Shown in pieces: positions 36,116 to 43,127 of a stretch of 43,127 nt of DNA. Position numbers and translations under genes: made by a program. The stretch comes from an uncultured Rhodospirillales bacterium (GTDB taxonomy: Bacteria; Pseudomonadota; Alphaproteobacteria; Reyranellales; Reyranellaceae), in assembly GCA_902825855.1 (NCBI GenBank), contig CADECW010000063.1, positions 1 to 43,127 of the forward strand, in the 5' to 3' direction. The first letter of the stretch is position 1; the number at the start of each line of letters is the position of its first letter. Below the pieces are notes generated by a model. It was not told the origin of the DNA and did no database searches. It saw only the letters and a list, made by a program, of their open reading frames with translations.

Positions 36116-37167
36116 GCGTCTTCCTCCGCGTCGCCTGCGGTCAGCAGGTCGAGCTGACGCTTCTGTTCGCGCGGCATGGCCACACCGAGATGGCGGTAGC
36201 CGCCCTCCGACAGCAACCGCCCACGCGGCGTTCGCATCAGCAGGCCGAGCTGCATGAGGTAGGGTTCGATCACGTCCTCGATGACGTCGCGCTGCTCGGA
36301 GAGCGCTGCCGCCAGGGTCTCGACGCCGACCGGACCGCCGCCGTAGTTCTCGGCGATGCAGGCGAGGTAGCTGCGGTCCATGGCGTCGAGACCGCGGCCG
36401 TCGACCTCGAGCCGGCTCAGCGCCTCGTCGGCGACCCTGGCGTCGACCACGGAATGGCCACCGACGGCAGCGAAGTCGCGCACGCGGCGCAGCAGGCGAT
36501 TGGCCACGCGCGGTGTCCCGCGCGAGCGCTTGGCGATCTCGGCGCCGCCATCCTTGGCCATCTGCATCTTCAGCACGCGGGCGGCGCGATGGACGATGGT
36601 CTCGAGTTCGGCCGGTTCGTAAAAGACCATGCGCAGCGGAATGCCGAAGCGCTCGCGCAGCGGGCGCGTCATCAGGCCCGAGCGCGTGGTGGCGCCGACC
36701 AGGGTGAAAGGCGGCAGCTCGATGCGCACCGATCGCGCCGCCGGCCCCTCGCCGATCATGAGGTCGAGCTGGAAGTCCTCCATGGCGGGATAGAGGATCT
36801 CCTCGATCGCCGGATTGAGACGATGGATCTCGTCGATGAAGAGCACGTCGTGCGGCTGCAGGTTGGTGAGCTGGGCGGCAAGGTCACCGGCTTTCTGGAT
36901 CACCGGGCCGGAGGTGGCGCGAAAGCCCACCCCCATCTCGCGCGCTACGATCTGCGCCAGCGTCGTCTTGCCGAGGCCGGGCGGTCCATGGAACAGCACA
37001 TGGTCGAGCGCCTCTTTGCGCGCTCTCGCGGCGGCGACGTAGATCTTCAGGTTCTCGCGCAGCTGCTTCTGGCCGATGAAGTCGTCCAGCGCCTGCGGCC
37101 TGAGCGCCAGCTCGGCCGCGTCCTCTTCGGCGCGCTGGGTGGCGACCAGCCTGTCCTCGCCGCTCAT
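36112..37167 (-). CDS. ruvB: Holliday junction branch-migration helicase RuvB, 351 aa
   Basis: AAA+ motor that with RuvA drives branch migration in recombination and fork repair. Conserved stretches are [12 protein letters not shown], Walker [10 protein letters not shown], Walker [10 protein letters not shown], sensor 1 LVGATTRSG and, in the C-terminal winged-helix part, [17 protein letters not shown]. It overlaps ruvA by four bases (ATGA) and ybgC at the other end. Confidence 0.98.
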   Translation of the reverse strand: MSGEDRLVATQRAEEDAAELALRPQALDDFIGQKQLRENLKIYVAAARARKEALDHVLFHGPPGLGKTTLAQIVAREMGVGFRATSGPVIQKAGDLAAQLTNLQPHDVLFIDEIHRLNPAIEEILYPAMEDFQLDLMIGEGPAARSVRIELPPFTLVGATTRSGLMTRPLRERFGIPLRMVFYEPAELETIVHRAARVLKMQMAKDGGAEIAKRSRGTPRVANRLLRRVRDFAAVGGHSVVDARVADEALSRLEVDGRGLDAMDRSYLACIAENYGGGPVGVETLAAALSEQRDVIEDVIEPYLMQLGLLMRTPRGRLLSEGGYRHLGVAMPREQKRQLDLLTAGDAEEDA

Positions 37168-37775
37168 CGCGCCAGCTCCTGCAGGCCGGCACGGACGACG
37201 GCATCGAACGTGGCGCCGTCACCGAGACGCTGCGTGACGCGCGCCACGGCCCCGAATGCCTCGACGCGCTTGTATCCGAGATTGACCAGGGCGGAGACCG
37301 CATCCTCGTTGATCGACCCGGCCGGCACCACGGCAGCCGCGGCCGCAGCAGTCTTCGCGAGCGGGGCGATGCCGAACGCGGCCGCCTTGTCCTTGAGCTC
37401 GGTGGCAAGTCGCGCGGCGAGCTTGGGACCGACACCGGCCGGACGGCTCAGCGTGGCGCGATCCTGGGCGGCGATGGCGCGCGCGATCTCGTCGGGCGAC
37501 AGGGTCGACAGGATCGACAGCGCGACCCTGGCGCCGACGCCCTGCACCGTCGTCAGGATCCGGAACCAGTCACGCTCGGCGGTCTCGAGGAAGCCGTACA
37601 GGCTGATCGCGTCCTCGCGCACGATGGTCTCCACCAGCATCGTCGCCGATCCGCCGGCCACGAGATCGCGCAAGGTGCGTGACGACGCGGAGACGAGGTA
37701 CCCCACGCCGCCGACATCGATGACGGCGCTGTCGGTGTCGACAGAATCCACAATGCCTTTCAGCTTGGCGATCAA
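37164..37775 (-). CDS. ruvA: Holliday junction-binding protein RuvA, 203 aa
   Basis: Tetrameric junction-binding subunit: OB fold at the N-terminus ([20 protein letters not shown]), helix-hairpin-helix motifs around [20 protein letters not shown] and [20 protein letters not shown], and a C-terminal three-helix domain that touches RuvB ([13 protein letters not shown]). It starts with TTG at 37775, overlapping the ruvC stop in a TTGA; no ATG fits the conserved MIxKLKG start. Confidence 0.96.
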   Translation of the reverse strand: MIAKLKGIVDSVDTDSAVIDVGGVGYLVSASSRTLRDLVAGGSATMLVETIVREDAISLYGFLETAERDWFRILTTVQGVGARVALSILSTLSPDEIARAIAAQDRATLSRPAGVGPKLAARLATELKDKAAAFGIAPLAKTAAAAAAVVPAGSINEDAVSALVNLGYKRVEAFGAVARVTQRLGDGATFDAVVRAGLQELAR

Positions 37776-38263
37776 AGGACCGCCTCCATGCGCTTCGCGG
37801 CGGCGCGATGATGGGCGTGGCAGATGGCGACGGCCAGCGCGTCGGCGGCATCGGCGGTGGTATCGACCCCGGGCAGCAGGCGGCCGACCATCATGGCGAT
37901 CTGGCGCTTGTCGGCATGACCAGCGCCGGTCACCGACTTCTTGACGAGGTTGGCCGCGTACTCGAACACCGGCAGGCCGGCGCGGGCCGGCGCCAGCAGG
38001 ACAACACCGCGCGCCTGGCCGAGCTTCAGTGTCGATCCCGGATTGACGTTCACGAAGGTCTCCTCGATGGCGGCCTCCAAGGGGCGCTGCGCCTCGACTA
38101 CGGCGGCAACGCCGTCGAACAGTTCGCGCAGCCGATCCGCCAGCGTGCCCGCGGTCGTCACCCGGACCACGCCGTGCGCGACGTGGCGCAGCCTGTTGCC
38201 GTCGACTTCGATCACGCCCCAGCCGGTCAATCGCAGACCGGGATCGAGGCCGATCAGTCTCAT
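37772..38263 (-). CDS. ruvC: Holliday junction resolvase RuvC, 163 aa
   Basis: RNase H-fold endonuclease that cuts the junction. The catalytic acids are Asp in [13 protein letters not shown] (about residue 7), Glu in [20 protein letters not shown] (about 67), and Asp in [15 protein letters not shown] near the C-terminus. The ATG at 38263 begins the conserved MRLIGLDPG. It lies 11 bp behind the yebC-family gene. Confidence 0.97.
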   Translation of the reverse strand: MRLIGLDPGLRLTGWGVIEVDGNRLRHVAHGVVRVTTAGTLADRLRELFDGVAAVVEAQRPLEAAIEETFVNVNPGSTLKLGQARGVVLLAPARAGLPVFEYAANLVKKSVTGAGHADKRQIAMMVGRLLPGVDTTADAADALAVAICHAHHRAAAKRMEAVL

Positions 38264-38274
38264 CGTCCCGGGCT

Positions 38275-39033
38275 TCAGGCCGCGAACTTCGCCAGAGCGT
38301 CGTCCGACACCTCGAAATTGGCGTAGACGTTCTGGACGTCGTCGTTGTCTTCCAGGGCGGCGATCAGGTCGAGCAGGGCCTGCACCGTCTCGCCCTCGAC
38401 CGGCGAGGTGGTCTTGGGCCGCCACGAGAGCTTTGCGACCGAGGGCTGGCCGAGTGACTTCTCGAGCGCCTCGCGCACCGAATTGAAGTTTTCCTGGGCG
38501 CCGTAGATCTCGTGCACGCCCTCTTCCCCTTCACCGCTCACCACGTCGTCGGCGCCAGCGTCGATCGCCTTCTCCAGCACTTCGTCGGCGCTGCCGACGC
38601 TCAGCGGGAAGCGGAATTCACCGACGCGATCGAACATGAAGGACACGCTGTTGGACTCGCCGAGATTGCCGCCGTGCTTGGCGAAGATCGAGCGCACCTC
38701 GCCGGCGGTACGATTGCGGTTGTTGGTCAGTGCCTCGACGATCAGCGCCACGCCGGCCGGTCCGTAGCCCTCGTAGCGGACTTCGTCGTAGTTGGCGTCG
38801 GCATCGCTCGCCGAACCGCGCTTGATGGCGCGATCGATGGTATCGCGCGTCATGTTGGCCTCGCGCGCGGCGATCACGGCAGCACGAAGGCGCGGATTGG
38901 AATTTGGATCGGCCGCGCCGAGCCGCGCCGCAGTGGTGATTTCGCGGATGAGCTTGGTGAAGATCTTGGCCCGCTGGGCGTCCTGCCGCCCTTTGCGATG
39001 CATGATGTTCTTGAACTGCGAATGGCCGGCCAT
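38275..39033 (-). CDS. yebC: YebC/PmpR family regulatory protein, 252 aa
   Basis: Begins with the hallmark [22 protein letters not shown] and continues with [38 protein letters not shown] and [18 protein letters not shown], covering all three family domains. Members are described as transcription regulators, and some YebC proteins help ribosomes through proline stretches. It leads the ruvCAB run and is preceded by the tandem-terminator region. Confidence 0.96.
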   Translation of the reverse strand: MAGHSQFKNIMHRKGRQDAQRAKIFTKLIREITTAARLGAADPNSNPRLRAAVIAAREANMTRDTIDRAIKRGSASDADANYDEVRYEGYGPAGVALIVEALTNNRNRTAGEVRSIFAKHGGNLGESNSVSFMFDRVGEFRFPLSVGSADEVLEKAIDAGADDVVSGEGEEGVHEIYGAQENFNSVREALEKSLGQPSVAKLSWRPKTTSPVEGETVQALLDLIAALEDNDDVQNVYANFEVSDDALAKFAA

Positions 39034-39136
39034 CGCTCCAAAACCAGATTCAGTGAGTTGATGGGGCGGCTATACCACTTCTCGTGGGCTTTGGGACTGT
39101 TAGTGACTGTTGCTGCAGGGCAAGGAACAAAAAAAG

Positions 39137-39156
39137 GCGGGGGCCGAAGCCCCCGC
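39137..39156 (-). terminator. second (distal) rho-independent terminator
   Basis: GCGGGGGC-CGAA-GCCCCCGC, followed on the minus strand by CCTTTTTTTG. It ends transcription coming from the ymdB/ncRNA side before yebC. Confidence 0.85.
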
Positions 39157-39163
39157 TAAAAAA

Positions 39164-39185
39164 CGTCGGAACCTAGATTCCGACG
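39164..39185 (-). terminator. first (proximal) rho-independent terminator
   Basis: On the minus strand CGTCGGAA-TCTAGG-TTCCGACG is followed directly by TTTTTT, a textbook intrinsic terminator. It lies ten bases after the structured element at 39196-39285. Confidence 0.85.
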
Positions 39186-39302
39186 CCCCCTCTAACCTGA
39201 AGACAGTTCGCCGAAGCCGGCGAAAAATCGTTTAACATCAAGACGATGCCGCTTTTTCCCCAAGCCGTCAACGAGCGTCTTCAGGCTACCTCTAATAGGT
39301 AG
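39186..39302 (-). ncRNA. highly structured RNA element of unknown family
   Basis: On the minus strand a hairpin CTACCT-ATTAG-AGGTAG (39286-39302) is followed at once by a 9-bp closing stem CCTGAAGAC/GTCTTCAGG (39277-39285 with 39196-39204). The closing stem encloses three further hairpins: GCTT/AAGC, ATCGT/ACGAT and TTCGCCG-GCTT-CGGCGAA. Two intrinsic terminators follow. It fills the gap between ymdB (stop 39336) and yebC. A weak -35/-10 pair (TTGCGG, 16 bp, TATTAG) would start transcription at the closing stem. A 30-codon frame without a standard start codon (CTG AAG ACG..., ending GFGELSSG) runs through it, so a tiny peptide is an alternative. Confidence 0.55.
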
Positions 39303-39335
39303 GCGGGCCGGTTCCGCAACACAAGATACAGCAAT

Positions 39336-40142
39336 TTACAGGGCCTGCGGGAGCCGGCCGCCCAACCGGATCGGCCGGACCGCGATGGCGAGGCCTGTAC
39401 GGTCATCGGTTTCCACAACCGCCGCGCACAAAGTGCCCTCCCCTTCGGCCGGCGCCAGGCGCTCACCCGGCACCTTGCGCACGAAGCGTTGCACCGCCGA
39501 CTCCTTCTTCATGCCGATCACCGAATCGTAGTCGCCGCACATGCCGACATCGGTCTGATAGGCGGTCCCGTGCGGCAGGATCCAGCTGTCGGCGGTGGGG
39601 ACATGGCTGTGCGAACCGAGCACGGCAGAGACGCGGCCGTCGCAATAATGCCCGACCGACTGCTTCTCGCTGGTCGCTTCACCATGGACGTCGACCAGAA
39701 TGAAGTTGGCGGTGCTGCCCAGGGTGTACTTCGCGAGCTCGGCGTCGACGCCGCGGAACGGATCGTCGAGCGCGTCCATGAACAGCCGGCACATGACGTT
39801 GATCACCACCACCTTCTGGCCGCGTGCGGTCTGGAACAGGTTGGCGCCCCAGCCCGGCGTACCGGGCGGGAAGTTGACGGGCCGCAGCAGGCGCTTGTCC
39901 TGGGCGATGTACGGGACGATCTCCCGCTGGTCCCAGACGTGATTGCCGGTTGTGATGCAGTCGACGCCGGCCTCGTGCAGCTCGCTGCAGATCCTGGCGG
40001 TGATGCCGAATCCCGCCGCCGCGTTCTCGCCGTTGACCACCACGAAATCGAGACCAAGCTCACGCCTGAGGCGCGGCACTTCCTTGACTACCACATCGCG
40101 GCCGGCGCGGCCGACGATGTCACCACAGAACAGGACCTTCAT
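39336..40142 (-). CDS. ymdB: YmdB-type metallophosphoesterase (TIGR00282 family), 268 aa
   Basis: Calcineurin-like phosphoesterase with MKVLFCGDIVGRAGR at the start, VVNGENAAAGFG, GNHVWDQREI and VDVHGEATSEKQ, which supply the two-metal site, plus HVPTADSWILPHGTAYQTDVG. Bacillus YmdB cleaves 2',3'- and 3',5'-cyclic nucleotides and affects biofilm fate; here only the fold is certain. The ATG at 40142 is two bases behind the cyclo-ligase stop, so both are co-translated. Confidence 0.92.
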   Translation of the reverse strand: MKVLFCGDIVGRAGRDVVVKEVPRLRRELGLDFVVVNGENAAAGFGITARICSELHEAGVDCITTGNHVWDQREIVPYIAQDKRLLRPVNFPPGTPGWGANLFQTARGQKVVVINVMCRLFMDALDDPFRGVDAELAKYTLGSTANFILVDVHGEATSEKQSVGHYCDGRVSAVLGSHSHVPTADSWILPHGTAYQTDVGMCGDYDSVIGMKKESAVQRFVRKVPGERLAPAEGEGTLCAAVVETDDRTGLAIAVRPIRLGGRLPQAL

Positions 40143-40144
40143 AA

Positions 40145-40720
40145 CTAGACAAAGGCGCAAGCGCGCTTGTCGGTCAACAGCCAATCGAGTCGCTGATCGT
40201 CCGGTCCGTGCGGAACCTTGTCGACGAGCTGGCCATTGAAGCCCACCCCGACCGCCGTCACCGCCTTGCGGTCACGCAGGCCAACCAGCGTGCGGTCATA
40301 GAAACCGCCACCGTAGCCCAGCCGCCACCCCTCCTCGTCGCAGGCGAGCATCGGCACGATCAGCGCATCGGGGTCCAGCGTCTCGAATTGCGGCGAGGGC
40401 TGCAGCGTTCCGAATACGCCCTGCTCCAGCGGATCGCCCGGGCGCCAGGCGCGGAACAGGAGTGGCTTGCCGCGACCTTGGACGACGGGCAGCGCCAGTT
40501 GGCATCCACAGTCATTCAGCTTGATCATCAGAGGGCGGATATCGATCTCGTCCTTGATCGGCCAGAAACACGATACGACCGTCGGCGTCTCGAACGGCTG
40601 CTCGCGGTCGAAACTCGCTACCAGCCCGTCGGCGGCGACGCGGCGCTCGCCCTCGGACAGCGTGCCGCGCCACGCCAGCATGGCCGAGCGCAAAGTGCGC
40701 TTGTCGTCGATCAGGGACAT
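40145..40720 (-). CDS. ygfA: 5-formyltetrahydrofolate cyclo-ligase, 191 aa
   Basis: Converts 5-formyl-THF to 5,10-methenyl-THF with ATP, rescuing folate. Marks are DDKRTLRSAML at the start, VVSCFWPIKDEIDIRPL, the LIVPMLACDEEGWRLGYGGGFYDRTL active-site stretch and VGVGFNGQLV. The ATG at 40720 gives the usual length; an upstream extension would run into the 6S-like RNA. The order zapA, 6S RNA, cyclo-ligase is widespread in proteobacteria. Confidence 0.93.
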   Translation of the reverse strand: MSLIDDKRTLRSAMLAWRGTLSEGERRVAADGLVASFDREQPFETPTVVSCFWPIKDEIDIRPLMIKLNDCGCQLALPVVQGRGKPLLFRAWRPGDPLEQGVFGTLQPSPQFETLDPDALIVPMLACDEEGWRLGYGGGFYDRTLVGLRDRKAVTAVGVGFNGQLVDKVPHGPDDQRLDWLLTDKRACAFV

Positions 40721-40746
40721 TGCCGGAGGAAAGAGAGGAGCAAGGT

Positions 40747-40920
40747 GGGGCGGCTCCACGATGGGCCGTGGCTCGTAGAACCTCCAAGGCCTGCAAAAGC
40801 AGGTGGGCACCGTGTGGCCAAGACCAGGGTCAAGGCCAGGGACAGTTCCCAGGAGTTCTTATTGGCCCCGGGGTTTTAAGCGAACCTCGCACCGCGCAGA
40901 AATCCGCCCCGCATCCAATC
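40747..40920 (-). ncRNA. ssrS: candidate 6S RNA
   Basis: On the minus strand GGGGCGG (40914-40920) pairs with CCGCCCC (40747-40753), closing an element of about 174 bases. Inside are paired AGAACTCC/GGAGGTTCT and GGGCC/GGCCC segments, an apical hairpin TGGCC-TT-GACC-CT-GGTC-TT-GGCCA, and a small CCTGC-TTTT-GCAGG hairpin on the 3' side. A long interrupted stem with an open centre is the 6S layout, and the place between zapA and the cyclo-ligase gene is the classical ssrS locus. 6S RNA mimics an open promoter and sequesters the housekeeping RNA polymerase. The ends are estimated from pairing. Confidence 0.65.
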
Positions 40921-40958
40921 TAGGCACTCGGGGCAGTCGCCGCAATGCAGGCGCCTCA

Positions 40959-40989
40959 TTCACCTTCCCCGTCCTGCGGGGAAGGTGAA
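40959..40989. repeat. perfect 13-bp hairpin of the CCTTCCCCG family
   Basis: TTCACCTTCCCCG and CGGGGAAGGTGAA flank TCCTG. It lies between zapA and the 6S candidate and shares its CCCCG/CGGGGAAGG core with the palindrome at 23627-23659. It could terminate zapA transcription or be a dispersed repeat. Confidence 0.6.
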
Positions 40990-40999
40990 GAAAGGGCAC

Positions 41000-41332
41000 C
41001 TACGCTGCTCCGCTCATCTTCTTGCTCATCTTGTCGACGCGCGAGGTGATCAGATCCTCGAGCGCCGTGGCCAAGGTCTCGGCGCTGTCGGTGGCGCTGG
41101 CCCGCGCGCTCTCGGCGGCTTTGGCGATGCCACGCGCCTCACGGCTTTCGTCGGCCAGGATCAGGGCGGCGAACACCAGCAGTTTGACTTCGGGGGTGCC
41201 GGGCAATTGCCGGCGCAATTGGGCGACCTTTTCATCGACGTAGGCGGCGAGTTCCTGGACCCGCTCTTCCTCACCGTCGCCACAGGCAAGCTCGAAGCTG
41301 CGATTGGCGATCTGGACCGAGACCTCCGGCAT
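41000..41332 (-). CDS. zapA: cell division protein ZapA, 110 aa
   Basis: Small protein that bundles FtsZ filaments. The N-terminal part VSVQIANRSFELACGDGEEERVQELAAYVDEKVAQLRR is characteristic, followed by LLVFAALILADESRE and a C-terminal coiled coil. AAGGAGT precedes the ATG at 41332. It sits next to a coiled-coil protein and the 6S RNA, as in many alphaproteobacteria. Confidence 0.9.
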   Translation of the reverse strand: MPEVSVQIANRSFELACGDGEEERVQELAAYVDEKVAQLRRQLPGTPEVKLLVFAALILADESREARGIAKAAESARASATDSAETLATALEDLITSRVDKMSKKMSGAA

Positions 41333-41438
41333 CGTACGGTACTCCTTTTTGTTGCGCCCTTATCGGGCGTCGAGGGGATGCACAGTCTGACACGTCAGCC
41401 TGTGCGAAGCATCCTTCAGCGTGGATGTCTTGTGTTGA

Positions 41439-41726
41439 TCACTTCTGGTCGGCGGCCAGCAGCGAGCGGATGTATTCCATCGCGCGCTCGAGGCGGCCCT
41501 CGACTTCGATTGCCACATTCTTCAAGGCGTCGTGCTGGCGCTCGAGCCTGTCGAGTCGCTTGGCCAGTTCGTTGGCACGCTCCGCTTCCGCCAGCAGGCG
41601 TTGTTCCACCATCGATTCCAGCCGGCTGAGCGCACTCTCCACGCGGTCCTTCGCGCTGGCCGCCGTCGTGGACACCGCTCCCCCGCTGGAGGGCGGTATC
41701 TGCTCTCCCGTCCGCACCTGCTCCAT
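41439..41726 (-). CDS. small coiled-coil protein (DUF4164-like), 95 aa
   Basis: After a disordered start (EQIPPSSGGAV) the protein is one long heptad-patterned helix (RVESALSRLESMVEQRLLAEA, then LAKRLDRLERQHDALKNVAI). Proteins of this type often precede zapA in alphaproteobacteria and may act with it at the division site; that is inference from position. The ATG at 41726 lacks a clear ribosome-binding site; an in-frame ATG 13 codons earlier is the alternative. A small GCGCCC/GGGCG hairpin lies between it and zapA. Confidence 0.65.
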   Translation of the reverse strand: MEQVRTGEQIPPSSGGAVSTTAASAKDRVESALSRLESMVEQRLLAEAERANELAKRLDRLERQHDALKNVAIEVEGRLERAMEYIRSLLAADQK

Positions 41727-41825
41727 CGCAGGAGGATAAGTGTAGCGCCGGTGAATGGTCAACATCTTGGCTCTGTGGAGCGTCTGAACGCGCTAGATGT
41801 AGGCCTTGCTCGCGGCTTTTGCGCA

Positions 41826-41854
41826 TTGACGCCCGGGAGAGCGGTCGGCATGTT
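41826..41854 (+). promoter_or_regulatory. candidate promoter for transketolase
   Basis: TTGACG and CATGTT are 17 bp apart, about 40 bases before the ATG at 41893. The -35 is good and the -10 is weak. Confidence 0.3.
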
Positions 41855-41892
41855 GCGCGCCGTTTCAAAAAACATACCGGCGCCCCCGCAAA

Positions 41893-43127
41893 ATGACCGA
41901 TCAGACCGCCGCCCGCCGCGACATGGCCAACGCCATCAGGGCCCTTGCCATGGACGCCGTGCAGCAAGCGGATTCGGGTCATCCCGGCATGCCCATGGGC
42001 ATGGCCGACGTCGCCACGGTGCTGTTCACCAAGTTCATGAAGTTCGACGCCTCGGATCCCCATTGGCCCGACCGCGACCGCTTCATCCTGTCGGCCGGCC
42101 ACGGCTCGATGCTGCTCTATTCGCTGCTCCACCTGACCGGCTACGCCGACATGACGCTCGACGAGCTGAAGCGCTTCCGCCAGCTCGGCTCCAAGACTGC
42201 GGGGCACCCCGAATACGGTCATGCCAGCGGCATCGAGACCACCACTGGGCCATTGGGTCAGGGCCTGGGTAATTCTGTCGGCTTTGCGCTGGCCGAACGG
42301 TTGATGGCCGAGCGCTTCGGCCGCGACATCGTCGATCACTACACCTACGCCATCGTCGGCGACGGCTGCCTGATGGAAGGCGTCGGCCAGGAAGCCGTCA
42401 CGCTGGCGGGCCATCTCGGCCTCGGCCGACTGATCGTGCTGTTCGACGACAACGGCATCTCGATCGATGGTCCAACCTCGCTCTCGACTTCCGAGGACCA
42501 CAAGAAGCGCTTTGCCGCCGCCGGCTGGCACGTGCAGGGCGTCGACGGCCACGACCCGGACGCCGTCAGCCGGGCGATCCGAAAGGCGCGGAACGTTACC
42601 GACAAGCCCTCGCTGATCGCCTGCAAGACGGTGATCGGCTTCGGCGCGCCGACCAAGGCCGGCACCGCCGCCACACACGGCTCGCCGCTCGGCAAGGATG
42701 AGGTCGCAGGTGCGCGCGCGAAGCTCGGCTGGCCCTACCCGCCGTTCGAGATTCCTGAATCGATCTTCACCGCCTGGCGCAAGGTCGGGTCGCGCGGAAA
42801 GTCCGCGCGCCGTAAGTGGGTCCAGCGCCATGCCGCCATGGCCGAGCCCGATCGCGTCGAGTTCGACCGCCGCATCAAGGGCGATATCCCGGCTGCCGTC
42901 GGCGAAGCCGTCGATGCCTTCAAGGCCAAAGTCGCCGCCGAGAAGCCGTCGTGGGCGACGCGCAAATCGAGCCAGGAAGTGCTGGAAGTGATCAACCCGG
43001 TGCTGCCCGACACGGTCGGCGGCTCGGCCGACCTCACCGGCTCCAACAACACCAAGACCGCCTCGCTGAAAGGCAACACCCCGAGCGACGCCGGCGGCCG
43101 CTACGTCTACTACGGCATCCGCGAGCA
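41893..43127 (+). CDS. tkt: transketolase, 5' part (cut by the window end)
   Basis: Thiamine-diphosphate enzyme of the pentose-phosphate pathway (and Calvin cycle where present) that moves two-carbon ketol units between sugar phosphates. About 411 codons are present. Conserved pieces are [56 protein letters not shown], the ThDP/Mg site [13 protein letters not shown] with [30 protein letters not shown] and the start of the second domain at [12 protein letters not shown]. No ribosome-binding site is seen before the ATG. It is divergent from the coiled-coil/zapA genes. Confidence 0.96.
   Translation, partial: MTDQTAARRDMANAIRALAMDAVQQADSGHPGMPMGMADVATVLFTKFMKFDASDPHWPDRDRFILSAGHGSMLLYSLLHLTGYADMTLDELKRFRQLGSKTAGHPEYGHASGIETTTGPLGQGLGNSVGFALAERLMAERFGRDIVDHYTYAIVGDGCLMEGVGQEAVTLAGHLGLGRLIVLFDDNGISIDGPTSLSTSEDHKKRFAAAGWHVQGVDGHDPDAVSRAIRKARNVTDKPSLIACKTVIGFGAPTKAGTAATHGSPLGKDEVAGARAKLGWPYPPFEIPESIFTAWRKVGSRGKSARRKWVQRHAAMAEPDRVEFDRRIKGDIPAAVGEAVDAFKAKVAAEKPSWATRKSSQEVLEVINPVLPDTVGGSADLTGSNNTKTASLKGNTPSDAGGRYVYYGIRE

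Noticed and set aside
39196..39285. Cloverleaf-like fold considered as a tRNA
   Set aside because: The arms have the wrong lengths, there is no TTCRA T-loop, no usable anticodon loop and the closing stem has nine pairs.
39281..39466. 61-codon minus-strand frame at the 3' end of the ymdB-type gene
   Set aside because: It lies largely within the end of ymdB in another frame and its tail falls in the structured RNA; composition is Arg/Pro/Leu shadow-like.
41416..42831. 471-codon minus-strand frame opposite transketolase
   Set aside because: The plus strand encodes unmistakable transketolase; the antisense frame is an Ala/Arg/Gly-rich shadow that also runs through the coiled-coil gene in another frame.

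Overview
The window is GC-rich chromosomal DNA of an alphaproteobacterium. The evidence is gene order: ftsH-tilS-ybgF-pal-tolB-tolA-tolR-tolQ-ybgC-ruvB-ruvA-ruvC-yebC, zapA followed by a 6S-like RNA and the 5-formyl-THF cyclo-ligase gene, many GTG/TTG starts and 4-base start/stop overlaps. A Rhodospirillales/Reyranella-like or Hyphomicrobiales-like source is possible, but the genus cannot be fixed from the sequence alone.

Layout. (1) 1-3.1 kb, accessory: the tail of an outer-membrane beta-barrel gene, a small unknown protein, a secreted TPR protein, an ABM-fold monooxygenase, and a three-gene cluster led by a ribbon-helix-helix regulator. (2) 3.3-12.4 kb: a 2158-residue animal-type heme peroxidase with RTX and cadherin-like repeats. 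Behind an unusual AT-rich upstream region lies an OmpR-family two-component system on the same strand. That upstream region holds four CTTAA-type tandem half-site pairs resembling PmrA/QseB boxes, spaced at near-whole helical turns. This is the best candidate for an undescribed regulatory system. (3) 12.4-13.3 kb: gene-poor DNA with a glycosyltransferase relic. (4) 13.3-15.6 kb: a polytopic membrane protein of GT-C type and an isochorismatase-like hydrolase, closed by a perfect 46-bp palindrome and a second hairpin. (5) 15.7-24.5 kb: a carbohydrate-type ABC importer (binding protein, two permeases, ATPase), an SDR and an Ldh2-family dehydrogenase on the minus strand. Divergent from them are a truncated HpcH/HpaI aldolase relic, an aminotransferase and an alpha/beta hydrolase. 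This looks like a catabolic island.

(6) 24.6-39.0 kb: housekeeping genes on the minus strand. They are ftsH-folP-glmM-thiD (protein quality control, folate, peptidoglycan precursor and thiamine), tilS, the complete Tol-Pal envelope system, ybgC, the RuvABC resolvasome and a YebC-family regulator. Many are translationally coupled. (7) 39.1-43.1 kb: a highly structured, probably non-coding RNA followed by tandem terminators, a YmdB-type phosphoesterase, the cyclo-ligase, a 6S RNA candidate, zapA, a coiled-coil protein and, divergently, the 5' part of transketolase, cut by the window end.

No tRNA, rRNA, CRISPR array, intact insertion sequence or prophage was seen.
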